This document shows positions 1 through 6,328 of a DNA stretch of 10,402 bases, in pieces. Position 1 is the stretch's first letter, and each line of letters begins with the position of its first letter. Origin of the DNA: Bacteroidales bacterium (GTDB lineage: Bacteria > Bacteroidota > Bacteroidia > Bacteroidales > SMBSF77); contig JAIOTT010000150.1 of the NCBI GenBank assembly GCA_021106655.1, forward strand, positions 1 to 10,402, given 5' to 3'. The notes under the pieces were generated by a model. That model saw only the letters and a program-made list of their open reading frames with translations, did not search any database and was not told the DNA's origin. The translations under genes were made by a program, and so were the position numbers.

Positions 1-120
1 GTTGCGGGGCACGAGTCACGGGTTTATTATTCATAACCCATCATTCATAACTAATTCATTATTCGAATGCTCGAATGTTCGGTTATTCGATTATTCCATT
101 CTTTCAACATTCCAACGTAT
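1..120. repeat. Non-coding stretch of short reiterated words (ATTCATAAC, CGAATG, TTATTCGATTA)
   Basis: I see no convincing gene in positions 1-313. The first 120 bases consist of short AT-rich words repeated in slightly changed form: ATTCATAAC at 29-37 and again at 43-51, CGAATG at 64-69 and 72-77, and TTATTCGATTA at 83-93. The last word recurs exactly at 10123-10133, beside a different gene. I infer a low-complexity dispersed intergenic repeat of the kind found in Bacteroidetes genomes. No function is evident. Confidence 0.5.
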
Positions 121-181
121 ATTTTTTTCACTTAATAAGGTTACCCTTTATGTTATTTTGATACTAAGCTATTAAAGACCA

Positions 182-281
182 GAAATTGGAAATTAGAGAT
201 TAGAAATTTGGAAAACAAAGTAGTAGCGGCAGAGAAAATACTACGAAATTGGAAATTAGAAAAACAAAGCAGCAGCGGCAG
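182..281 (+). repeat. Imperfect tandem duplication ahead of the four-helix-bundle gene
   Basis: A unit beginning GAAATTGGAAATTAGA occurs exactly at 182-197 and again at 245-260. Each copy is followed by an AAAACAAAG run and a (T/C)AG(T/C)AGCGGCAG arm, ending at 232 and 281 respectively. The second copy is about 14 nt shorter in its middle. The duplicated arm is the same GCAGC-rich sequence that forms the inverted repeat around the gene, so the 5' end of the cassette seems to have been partly duplicated. Confidence 0.7.
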
Positions 282-294
282 GAGCAGCGGCAGT
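274..294 (+). repeat. Left arm of inverted repeat bracketing the four-helix-bundle gene
   Basis: By direct comparison, the 21 nt here match the reverse complement of 689-709 at 17 of 21 positions. The arm ends 19 nt before the ATG of the gene at 314. Positions 272-287 (GCAGCGGCAGGAGCAG) recur exactly at 4027-4042 in the gene-less hairpin on the same strand. Confidence 0.65.
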
Positions 295-313
295 TAATTT
301 AAAGTATTTAGAA

Positions 314-688
314 ATGAAAGGTGGGTTTAAGAATTTAAAAGTATATCAGTTAGCTTATCAGTTAGCAATGGAGATATTTGAAGTATCTAAAAATTTTCCA
401 AAGGAAGAAACTTATTCATTAACGGATCAAATAAGAAGATCATCAAGATCTGTATGTTCCAATATAGCAGAAGCATACAGAAAACGAAGATATCCCAAAA
501 ACTTTACCAGTAAAATATGTGATGCTGATGGAGAATCAAGTGAAACTTTGGTATGGAATGATTTTGCAAAAGATTGTAAATATATTAACTTTCAAATTCA
601 CCAATCATTAAATATTAGATATGAGGAAGTTGGTAAAATGTTAGGTAGTATGGCAGATAATCCTGAAAAATTTAGACCAAAAAAATAG
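314..688 (+). CDS. Four-helix-bundle protein, S23 / 23S rRNA intervening-sequence protein family
   Basis: This 124-residue protein has the family's usual length and landmarks: an N-terminal FKNLKVYQLAYQLA helix, a KNFPKEETYSLTDQIRRSS segment near residues 27-45, SVCSNIAEAYRKRR near residues 46-59, and a C-terminal EVGKMLGSMADNPEKF. The family was first found in intervening sequences of 23S rRNA genes, and it includes the Avd accessory proteins of diversity-generating retroelements. Its members form small helical bundles, usually pentameric, that can bind nucleic acid; most free-standing copies have no known role. No rRNA or reverse transcriptase is present here. The frame is intact. The start at 314 agrees with the family N-terminus; I see no clear promoter. 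The stop codon directly abuts an inverted-repeat arm at 689, so the gene looks like the cargo of a small repeat cassette. Confidence 0.88.
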   Translation: MKGGFKNLKVYQLAYQLAMEIFEVSKNFPKEETYSLTDQIRRSSRSVCSNIAEAYRKRRYPKNFTSKICDADGESSETLVWNDFAKDCKYINFQIHQSLNIRYEEVGKMLGSMADNPEKFRPKK

Positions 689-709
689 ACTGCTGCTGCC
701 ACTGCCACT
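689..709 (+). repeat. Right arm of inverted repeat bracketing the four-helix-bundle gene
   Basis: The arm begins at the base after the TAG stop and complements 274-294 at 17 of 21 positions. It also matches the right arm of the hairpin at 4063-4089 in the same orientation: both begin ACTGCTGCTGC and end ACTGCCACT, with the copy here 6 nt shorter in the middle. Confidence 0.65.
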
Positions 710-742
710 ATTTTGCTAGTATGTTTGTAGTCTCAAGCTATA
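707..742 (+). repeat. Flank copy of dispersed repeat (plus orientation)
   Basis: These 36 nt, containing TGTTTGTAG and AAGCTATA, align with the reverse complement of about 3983-4017 at roughly 30 of 36 positions with one gap. A weaker, shortened relative (TTTGATACTAAGCTAT) lies at 157-172. The copy sits between two convergent genes, as does its partner. It may be part of a REP-like element or contribute to termination; the sequence alone does not say which. Confidence 0.65.
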
Positions 743-750
743 ATAATATA

Positions 751-1626
751 TTAAAAGAAAAATAAATCAGCAATCACGAATATGGCAAATATGATACTCG
801 CAATTCCATTGGTTGTAAAGAATGCAAGATTAATTCTTTTCAGATCATCATGCTTTATGATGGAATGTTGGTAAATCAGGAGTGTAGTAAAAATAATTGT
901 GCCAATCCAGTAAAGATAATGAAAGTGTCCGGCTAAGCCGGCTATAACAATAAATATTACAGAAAAAGCGTGTAAAATAATGGAAAATAGAAGAGATTTT
1001 TTTTTGCCGAGAAAAGCAGGTACTGATTTTAAATCTTGTGAACGGTCAAAGTGATCATCCTGTAAGGCATAAATAATATCAAAACCTGCAACCCAGAACA
1101 ACACGACGGCCGAAAATAACAAGGGTAAAAAATCAAATGTTCCGGTAACAGCCAGGTAAGCTCCTATAGGAGATAGGGATAAACCCAGTCCCAGGATCAG
1201 ATGGGATAAATATGTGAATCTTTTAGTACAACTGTATCCTAAAACAACAAATAAGGCTAATGGGGACAGGTAAAAACATAGATCATTAATAAAAAATGTT
1301 GTAGTAATAAATAAAATGGAATTGGCAATTGTAAATACTAAGACAGAACCAGGCTTTAAGATCTCAGAAGGGATCTCTCTCGCTGTTGTACGTGGATTTT
1401 CTTTATCAATATGTCGATCAAGATATCGGTTAAAACTCATCGCTGCATTTCTGGCAAAGAAAACTGAGATAATTACCAATAATAATACAAAATAATCAAA
1501 AGAATAAATTCTGTTGGAAATACCAAGAAAATAACCAATAAAAGCAAAAGGTAATGAGAATATTGTATGACTTATTTTAACTAAGGAAAGGTAGTTTGAT
1601 ATCTTGGTAAAATATTTATTTGCCAT
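751..1626 (-). CDS. ubiA: UbiA-family aromatic prenyltransferase (UbiA/MqnP-like)
   Basis: This is a polytopic membrane enzyme of 291 residues that transfers a polyprenyl chain to an aromatic acid ring. Both Mg-diphosphate motifs are present: NRYLDRHID (N66, D70, D74) and DIIYALQDDHFD (D183, Y186, D190, D194). Hydrophobic helices fill the rest, matching the family's usual eight to nine membrane segments. Bacteroidetes make menaquinone, not ubiquinone, so the likely role is a menaquinone step; the protein resembles the group that includes MqnP of the futalosine route, but the substrate cannot be read from sequence, and the symbol is family-level only. A longer frame starts at a TTG at 1653, but that codon overlaps the -7 box of a good promoter, so I choose the ATG at 1626. 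The gene is divergent from the methyltransferase and convergent with the four-helix-bundle gene. Confidence 0.88.
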   Translation of the reverse strand: MANKYFTKISNYLSLVKISHTIFSLPFAFIGYFLGISNRIYSFDYFVLLLVIISVFFARNAAMSFNRYLDRHIDKENPRTTAREIPSEILKPGSVLVFTIANSILFITTTFFINDLCFYLSPLALFVVLGYSCTKRFTYLSHLILGLGLSLSPIGAYLAVTGTFDFLPLLFSAVVLFWVAGFDIIYALQDDHFDRSQDLKSVPAFLGKKKSLLFSIILHAFSVIFIVIAGLAGHFHYLYWIGTIIFTTLLIYQHSIIKHDDLKRINLAFFTTNGIASIIFAIFVIADLFFF

Positions 1627-1650
1627 CCTGAAAGTTTCAAAAACAGTCAG

Positions 1651-1681
1651 CAAATTTAGTAAAAATGTTTATATTAGCAAT
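1651..1681 (-). promoter_or_regulatory. Bacteroidetes-type promoter for the prenyltransferase gene
   Basis: On the minus strand, ATTG (1681-1678) is followed by a 19-nt spacer and TAAATTTG (1658-1651). This fits the Bacteroidetes primary sigma factor consensus of TTTG, about 19 nt, TAnnTTTG. Transcription would start near 1645, leaving a leader of about 20 nt before the ATG at 1626. Confidence 0.6.
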
Positions 1682-1773
1682 ATGAAATATCCATAAGAAG
1701 GACAACGTTCAAACAACCATGAATATTAATAATGGATATTACATATGACCTTTAAAATCGAAATTATTAACAG

Positions 1774-2559
1774 ATGACATCACTTTGTGGGGTTTTACGG
1801 TATATAAAATATTATTTAAGGGCGAGAAACAGCTATTCTTTGCACTCTCCATTTGTTTTTGAATTATACACAAAGGTTATTTCCGATAAACAGAAATATC
1901 CGGAGTATAAAATTGTTGAAAAACGCAGAAGAGAATTGCTGAGAAATAAACGATTGATCAGCGTGTTTGATATGGGTGCCGGAGCAGTTAAACACCCTGA
2001 ATCGTTCAGGAGAATAAAAACCATCATTAAGAGATCATCCAGTACACCTGCAAAAGCACAGCTTTTATTTCGACTGGCAAGATATTTTAACCCGGAGAAA
2101 ATCCTGGAACTGGGAACATCAATGGGTATTAGTACAATGTATCTTTCTTGTGGAGCCCCACAAAGTGAAATTATTACCATTGAGGGTTGCTCAAATATTT
2201 CCTCTGTTGCAGAGAGTAATTTCAGGAAAGCAAAGATTACAAATATTCAGCAAAATATCGGAAACTTTGAAATTCTTTTACCTAAAATCCTTAAAAAGAT
2301 GCAACATGTTGACTTATTATTTGTTGATGGAGATCATAAAAAAGAAAAAGTTGTTGATTATTTTGAAAAATGCCTGGAATATTCCGGAAGTGAAAGTGTT
2401 TTTATCTTTGATGATATTCATTGGTCTAATGGTATGGAAAGTGCCTGGGAGATGATAATAAACCATCCCCGGGTAAAAGTGTCTATAGATCTTTTTTATT
2501 TTGGCATACTGTTTTTTAAGGAGGAACTTAGTAAGGAAAGATTTATTTTGCGATTTTAA
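1774..2559 (+). CDS. Class I SAM-dependent methyltransferase (Methyltransf_24 / O-methyltransferase-like)
   Basis: The 261-residue protein has a Rossmann-type methyltransferase core. Motif I is ELGTSMGIST at residues 112-121, the SAM-binding glycine loop. A later strand carries LLFVDGDH (D185, G186, D187, H188), and FDDIHW follows (D213, D214, H216, W217), as in catechol-O-methyltransferase-like families where such acidic residues can bind a metal. An N-terminal helical region with SLHSPFVFELY precedes the core and looks like the N-terminus of Bacteroidetes homologues, which supports the ATG at 1774. There is no signal peptide or membrane segment, so it should be cytoplasmic. Its substrate is unknown. 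It lies 31 nt upstream of the ABC ATPase on the same strand and may be co-transcribed with it. I find no convincing promoter in the 1654-1773 gap for this direction. Confidence 0.85.
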   Translation: MTSLCGVLRYIKYYLRARNSYSLHSPFVFELYTKVISDKQKYPEYKIVEKRRRELLRNKRLISVFDMGAGAVKHPESFRRIKTIIKRSSSTPAKAQLLFRLARYFNPEKILELGTSMGISTMYLSCGAPQSEIITIEGCSNISSVAESNFRKAKITNIQQNIGNFEILLPKILKKMQHVDLLFVDGDHKKEKVVDYFEKCLEYSGSESVFIFDDIHWSNGMESAWEMIINHPRVKVSIDLFYFGILFFKEELSKERFILRF

Positions 2560-2575
2560 AATTATCATATCTTTG
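2546..2575 (+). promoter_or_regulatory. Possible promoter before the ABC ATPase gene
   Basis: TTTTG at 2546-2550 and TATCTTTG at 2568-2575 are separated by 17 nt, at the short end of the Bacteroidetes range. The -33 part lies inside the last codons of the methyltransferase gene. The predicted leader before the ATG at 2591 would be only about 9 nt, so read-through from upstream may matter more. Confidence 0.3.
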
Positions 2576-2590
2576 TTGTATAATTTGAAA

Positions 2591-3334
2591 ATGACTATGG
2601 AAAAAAAGATAATTCAATTAAACGATATAAAAAAACATTATCAGGTAGGCACCCAAATAGTTAAAGCTTTAAGGACTATCACTCTGGATATATATCAAAA
2701 CGAATATGTTGCTTTAATGGGACCTTCCGGATCAGGGAAGTCCACCTTGATGAACATAATTGGTTGTCTTGATACACCAACAGGTGGTGAATATTATCTG
2801 AATGAAAAGGATGTTAGTAAAATGGATGATAATAGCCTTGCTGAAGTAAGGAATATGGAGATCGGTTTCATTTTTCAGACTTTCAATTTATTACCACGCT
2901 CCTCAGCCCTGGAAAATGTAATGCTCCCATTAGTTTATGCAGGTGTAGGGAAATCACAAAGAATAAACAGGGCTTCAAAGGTTCTTGAAGATGTTCAATT
3001 ATCGGACAGGATAGAGCATAAACCTAATGAATTATCTGGTGGACAAAGGCAACGAGTTGCAGTTGCAAGAGCATTGGTTAATAATCCTTCCATAATACTG
3101 GCAGATGAACCAACAGGAAACCTTGATTCCAAAACCTCAATAGAAATGATGGGATTATTTGAGGAAATTCACAAGGCTGGAAATACAGTGATAGTTGTTA
3201 CGCATGAGGAAAGCATAGCTTTACATACTCATAGGATAATCAGGCTTATTGATGGAGAAGTTGCATCCGATGAATTTAATAAGAATATTAAGACTATCGC
3301 CGACTATAATTTAGATACTGTTGAGAGTTTATAG
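2591..3334 (+). CDS. ABC transporter ATP-binding protein, LolD/MacB type
   Basis: The 247-residue nucleotide-binding domain has all diagnostic motifs: Walker A GPSGSGKST (44-52), Q-loop glutamine at 96, signature LSGGQRQR (148-155), Walker B leading into ADEPTGNLD (171-179), and the switch histidine at 205 in VVTHE. The sequence type (LALENV-like region after the Q-loop, EPTGNLD) belongs to the LolD/MacB/FtsE group that powers lipoprotein release or efflux through FtsX-like permeases. No permease is next to it, so the partner must be encoded elsewhere. A longer open frame reaches back to 2501, but its extra 30 residues overlap the methyltransferase and are not family-like. The family N-terminus fits MTMEKKII at 2591 (or the ATG at 2597). 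The protein should work at the inner face of the cytoplasmic membrane. Confidence 0.9.
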   Translation: MTMEKKIIQLNDIKKHYQVGTQIVKALRTITLDIYQNEYVALMGPSGSGKSTLMNIIGCLDTPTGGEYYLNEKDVSKMDDNSLAEVRNMEIGFIFQTFNLLPRSSALENVMLPLVYAGVGKSQRINRASKVLEDVQLSDRIEHKPNELSGGQRQRVAVARALVNNPSIILADEPTGNLDSKTSIEMMGLFEEIHKAGNTVIVVTHEESIALHTHRIIRLIDGEVASDEFNKNIKTIADYNLDTVESL

Positions 3335-3394
3335 AAGATGCATTCTATTATTCTGCGATATTTTTATTCTGAGAAGTAATTAACATGTTTTATT

Positions 3395-3943
3395 TTGAAA
3401 ATATATACGAAAGCAGGCGATAAAGGTAAAACTTCATTAATTGGTGGCGCAAGAGTATTAAAGAGCAATTTGCGCGTTGAAGCTTATGGTACTATCGATG
3501 AATTAAATTCTTATATAGGCTTGATTAGAGATCAGCAGATCTCTCCCGAACTTAGAGAAAAGTTAATCAATATTCAAAGGAAACTTTTTACTGCAGAATC
3601 TTTAGTTGCACATGACCCCAAAGCAAAACAACCGGTATTGCCACAATTAAAAGAAGATGATGTGAAATTTCTGGAAAAGGAGATAGATGTAATGAATGAA
3701 AGCCTTTCTGAACTTAGTAATTTTATTTTACCGGGAGGCCATACCATCGTTTCATATTGTCATATAGCTCGAACTATTACCAGAAGAGCAGAACGTGCTT
3801 TGATAAGATTGTCAGAAACCGAACCAGTTAATGAACTTGTAATGAAATATCTGAACAGGCTTTCGGATTATTTATTTGTATTGGCAAGGAAATTCTCAAA
3901 AGATCTTGAAGTGGAAGAAACTCCATGGAAGGAGAATCCTTAA
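3395..3943 (+). CDS. PduO-type ATP:cob(I)alamin (corrinoid) adenosyltransferase
   Basis: The enzyme transfers the adenosyl group of ATP to cob(I)alamin to make adenosylcobalamin, the last step of B12 cofactor assimilation. The 182-residue protein begins MKIYTKAGDKGKTSLIGG, the N-terminal ATP-binding signature of the PduO/MMAB family. It keeps TRRAER (R130, R131, E133, R134) and NRLSDYLF (N154, R155, D158), the conserved active-site stretches. Its length is normal for the family, which acts as a cytoplasmic trimer. The start codon is TTG at 3395: the upstream in-frame stop is TAA at 3377-3379, no ATG lies between, and the family N-terminus coincides exactly with the TTG. It follows the ABC ATPase by 60 nt, but no other cobalamin gene is nearby. 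No riboswitch is visible in the short upstream gap. Confidence 0.93.
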   Translation: MKIYTKAGDKGKTSLIGGARVLKSNLRVEAYGTIDELNSYIGLIRDQQISPELREKLINIQRKLFTAESLVAHDPKAKQPVLPQLKEDDVKFLEKEIDVMNESLSELSNFILPGGHTIVSYCHIARTITRRAERALIRLSETEPVNELVMKYLNRLSDYLFVLARKFSKDLEVEETPWKENP

Positions 3944-3976
3944 TATAGAAATCCACCTTTTTTATTCTTCATGATA

Positions 3977-4016
3977 ATATTTAATATAGCTTAAGGCTAC
4001 AAACAAACTGGGAAAT
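3977..4016 (-). repeat. Flank copy of dispersed repeat (minus orientation)
   Basis: Read on the minus strand, this stretch with AACTATTT, TTGTTTGTAG and TTAAGCTATA is the counterpart of 707-742, at about 30 of 36 matching positions. It adjoins the hairpin arm at 4017. The order of arm then flank on this strand is the same as downstream of the four-helix-bundle gene on the plus strand. Confidence 0.65.
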
Positions 4017-4089
4017 AGTTGCAGTTGCAGCGGCAGGAGCAGTAAAGGAATATTCTGTGACCACTGCTGCTGCTACTGCTACTGCCACT
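4017..4089. repeat. Long imperfect GCAGC-rich hairpin between convergent genes, gene-less relative of the four-helix-bundle cassette
   Basis: The arms at 4017-4043 and 4063-4089 are 27 nt each and complementary at 22 positions, with a 19-nt loop (4044-4062). The left arm contains GCAGCGGCAGGAGCAG (4027-4042), identical to 272-287 upstream of the four-helix-bundle gene. The right arm matches 689-709 downstream of that gene. The hairpin ends 10 nt before the stop of the minus-strand TMTC-like gene, so it may also help end transcripts from either side, although no strong U-tract follows it. Confidence 0.75.
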
Positions 4090-4099
4090 TGATAGTAGA

Positions 4100-6217
4100 T
4101 TATTCCTGGTAGCAATATCTTTCTATCTCAGATCTTGCCTGCAATAATCCCAGTTTCTCTGCTGCGTGTAAGTCACGGCATCCTGATTCTTTTTTGCCGG
4201 ATTTTATTTTTGCTATTCCTCTTATGCCATATGCAATTGCATTTGTTGGATCAGATTTCAATCCAATATCAAGGTCAGAAACAGCTCCGGAAAAGTCACC
4301 AATATTGTTTTTTGCATACCCTCTGTATAAATAAGATTTACTAAAGGTCTCCTTCATCATGATTGCTTTGTTAAAGGCGTCGATGGCATTCTTGAACTGC
4401 CTTAAATTATATAAAGAATATCCTTTCTCGAAATATAATTCAGTGTGATCGAATCCAAGCCTGATTGCATTTGATACATCGGTTAAGGCCTCTTTAAAGT
4501 TGCCCCTCTTGTTTTTGACTTTAGCCCTGTTGGCATAAGCTTTTGCAAAATCTGGCCTTATCTGTATTGCTTTATTATAATCGAGGAGTGCTGCATCAAG
4601 CTTGCCGGATCTGCTTTTCAAACTCCCCCTGTTATTGTATGCTTCAGCAAATTCCGGATCAATCTCAATGGACTTATTAAAATCACTTAGAGCTCCGTCA
4701 ATATCATTAAGTTTTTCTTTGGATAAACCCCTGTTTAGAAATGTTATAGCATCGTAAGGATTGATTTCTATTGCAGTGTTGTAATCTGTTACTGAACCAT
4801 TGTAATCACTTAGGCGATATTTAACTAAAGCTCTGTTTCTATAGCCTCTGTTATTCATTGGATCGTATTCGACAGCTTTAGAAAAATCGGATAAGGCTCC
4901 CTGTAAATCGCCGGATTCAGCCCTGGCATCACCTCTCGAGTTAAGTGCTGTTACAACATGGGGATATTTCGACAAAATATCATCAAGTAAAGTAAAACTA
5001 TTTTGCCATATTTCTACTCTGTTGAAAGAGAGAAAGCCCAGTAAAATTCCATAAATGACGATAATAACGATTAATAGTTTGCGCCACTTGATCCATGATG
5101 TTAAAACTTTATTGACAATAATTCCTATTATGATAAAAAGGCCTATTGATGGAATGTACGCATATCTGTCGGCGATGATAAAATTTGCAACAGGGAACAA
5201 TTTTAGCATTAAGACAATATTGATAATAAAGAACAATATTCCAAAAGTGATACTTTTTGATCGTTTGAAATAATAAACCAAAATTCCCAATACAACAGAT
5301 GCAGAGATTATGAAAAAATAAATATATACCGGAATACTTCCTGTGGCATTTAATGGATAAGGATAATATGCTGAAAGGTTGATTGGAAGAATCAATTTAT
5401 AAATATACATACAGAAGCCAAAGCATGCATATGCAATTCTTTGATGAATTGGTAAAACTAAATTACTTTCTCCTGAGTAACCTGTTTCCTTTTGGGCATA
5501 AATCGTTATTATTCCAAAAATTATTGAAATTGCAATAAATGGGATCTTCTCAATAATCACTTTCTTGCTCAGAAGGTTTCTTCCAAGCAAATAGTCAATG
5601 ACGAATAATGTAATAGAAAGTGATATTGCCTGACCTTTTGATAATACTGAGAACAAAAATAAAAAGAATGACAGGAAATATATCTTAGCATTATTTTTTT
5701 TAATGTAAATAACATATGTGTTTAAAGAGAGGAGAAAAAAAACTGCAAATAATACATCTTTTCTTGCAGTTATCCAGGCAACAGATTCAACTAGCATGGG
5801 ATGTATGCCGAATAGAAGTGCTGTGATTCCTGCTATTTCAACACTTTTAAATAATTTTCTGACAAGAAAAAAGACCAGAATAGTATTCAATAAATGCAAC
5901 AAAAGGTTAAAGAAATGGTAAAACCATGCTTCAGTTTTGAAAAAATGATAATCAATGGCAAAGGAAAAAAGTGTGATAGGATGATAATGTCCTTCAAAAG
6001 AATTAGAAAACAAAATTTTAATATTTTCCTGAGATAAGGAATGGATAATAATGTTGTTTGTGATATAAACATTGTCATCCCAGTTAACAATTTCATTGTC
6101 TAAGCACGGCATGTAGACTGAGAATGAAACAATTACCAATAGAAAAACCCACCATATATTTGTATGCTTATTTGAATTGGAGAAATAATAAAATGGTGTT
6201 TTTAGGGTATTCAACAT
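4100..6217 (-). CDS. TMTC-like polytopic membrane protein with C-terminal TPR repeats (putative GT-C glycosyltransferase)
   Basis: The 705-residue protein has two parts. Residues about 22-415 form many hydrophobic segments (roughly eleven or twelve helices). After the first helix comes NWDD (N45, W46, D47, D48), then HPIT (H79, P80), and a longer conserved stretch, HPMLVESVAW followed by ARKD (H139, P140, E144, R152, D154). This arrangement resembles the TMTC proteins (GT105 O-mannosyltransferases), where an acidic pair in the first external loop is typical of GT-C enzymes. Residues about 420-690 are eight TPR units of about 34 residues, several with a clear A-L-S-D-F-x-K-A-I-E-x-x-P pattern, followed by a short tail. 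I infer transfer of a lipid-linked sugar to exported protein or glycan, with the TPRs binding the acceptor; this is not proven by sequence. It is divergent from the DUF2795-like gene and convergent with the adenosyltransferase gene. Confidence 0.82.
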   Translation of the reverse strand: MLNTLKTPFYYFSNSNKHTNIWWVFLLVIVSFSVYMPCLDNEIVNWDDNVYITNNIIIHSLSQENIKILFSNSFEGHYHPITLFSFAIDYHFFKTEAWFYHFFNLLLHLLNTILVFFLVRKLFKSVEIAGITALLFGIHPMLVESVAWITARKDVLFAVFFLLSLNTYVIYIKKNNAKIYFLSFFLFLFSVLSKGQAISLSITLFVIDYLLGRNLLSKKVIIEKIPFIAISIIFGIITIYAQKETGYSGESNLVLPIHQRIAYACFGFCMYIYKLILPINLSAYYPYPLNATGSIPVYIYFFIISASVVLGILVYYFKRSKSITFGILFFIINIVLMLKLFPVANFIIADRYAYIPSIGLFIIIGIIVNKVLTSWIKWRKLLIVIIVIYGILLGFLSFNRVEIWQNSFTLLDDILSKYPHVVTALNSRGDARAESGDLQGALSDFSKAVEYDPMNNRGYRNRALVKYRLSDYNGSVTDYNTAIEINPYDAITFLNRGLSKEKLNDIDGALSDFNKSIEIDPEFAEAYNNRGSLKSRSGKLDAALLDYNKAIQIRPDFAKAYANRAKVKNKRGNFKEALTDVSNAIRLGFDHTELYFEKGYSLYNLRQFKNAIDAFNKAIMMKETFSKSYLYRGYAKNNIGDFSGAVSDLDIGLKSDPTNAIAYGIRGIAKIKSGKKESGCRDLHAAEKLGLLQARSEIERYCYQE

Positions 6218-6245
6218 TTCTTGTAAAGTGAAATAATTTTTAAAA

Positions 6246-6253
6246 CAAAATTA
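6246..6253 (-). promoter_or_regulatory. Candidate -7 box for the TMTC-like gene
   Basis: The minus strand reads TAATTTTG here, matching TAnnTTTG. A start of transcription near 6239 would leave a leader of about 22 nt before the ATG at 6217. I see no TTG at the expected -33 distance, so this is only half of the consensus. Confidence 0.35.
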
Positions 6254-6268
6254 CGTTAAAAAAAATCA

Positions 6269-6299
6269 TTTGGAATTCTTTTAAAAAAAATTACTTTTG
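6269..6299 (+). promoter_or_regulatory. Bacteroidetes-type promoter for the DUF2795-like gene
   Basis: TTTG (6269-6272), a spacer of exactly 19 nt, and TACTTTTG (6292-6299) match the Bacteroidetes consensus fully. Transcription would start near 6306, giving a leader of about 23 nt before the ATG at 6329. Confidence 0.75.
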
Positions 6300-6328
6300 C
6301 AAAAAATTAATAATATAATCTTCGAACA

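Noticed and set aside
182..294. Possible CRISPR-like array in the repeat-rich upstream region
   Set aside because: Only two unequal copies are seen, without regular spacers, and no cas gene is present.
314..688. Possible diversity-generating retroelement accessory (Avd) gene
   Set aside because: No reverse transcriptase, template repeat or variable repeat is present in the window, so only the broader four-helix-bundle family is supported.
1833..2180. 115-residue minus-strand frame
   Set aside because: It lies inside the methyltransferase gene, whose motifs are clear; the antisense product has no recognisable features.
2501..2590. N-terminal extension of the ABC ATPase
   Set aside because: It overlaps the end of the methyltransferase in another frame and is not like the family N-terminus, which begins at 2591 or 2597.
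3335..3394. Possible cobalamin riboswitch before the adenosyltransferase
   Set aside because: The gap is only 60 nt, far shorter than a cobalamin aptamer, and no B12-box-like sequence is visible.
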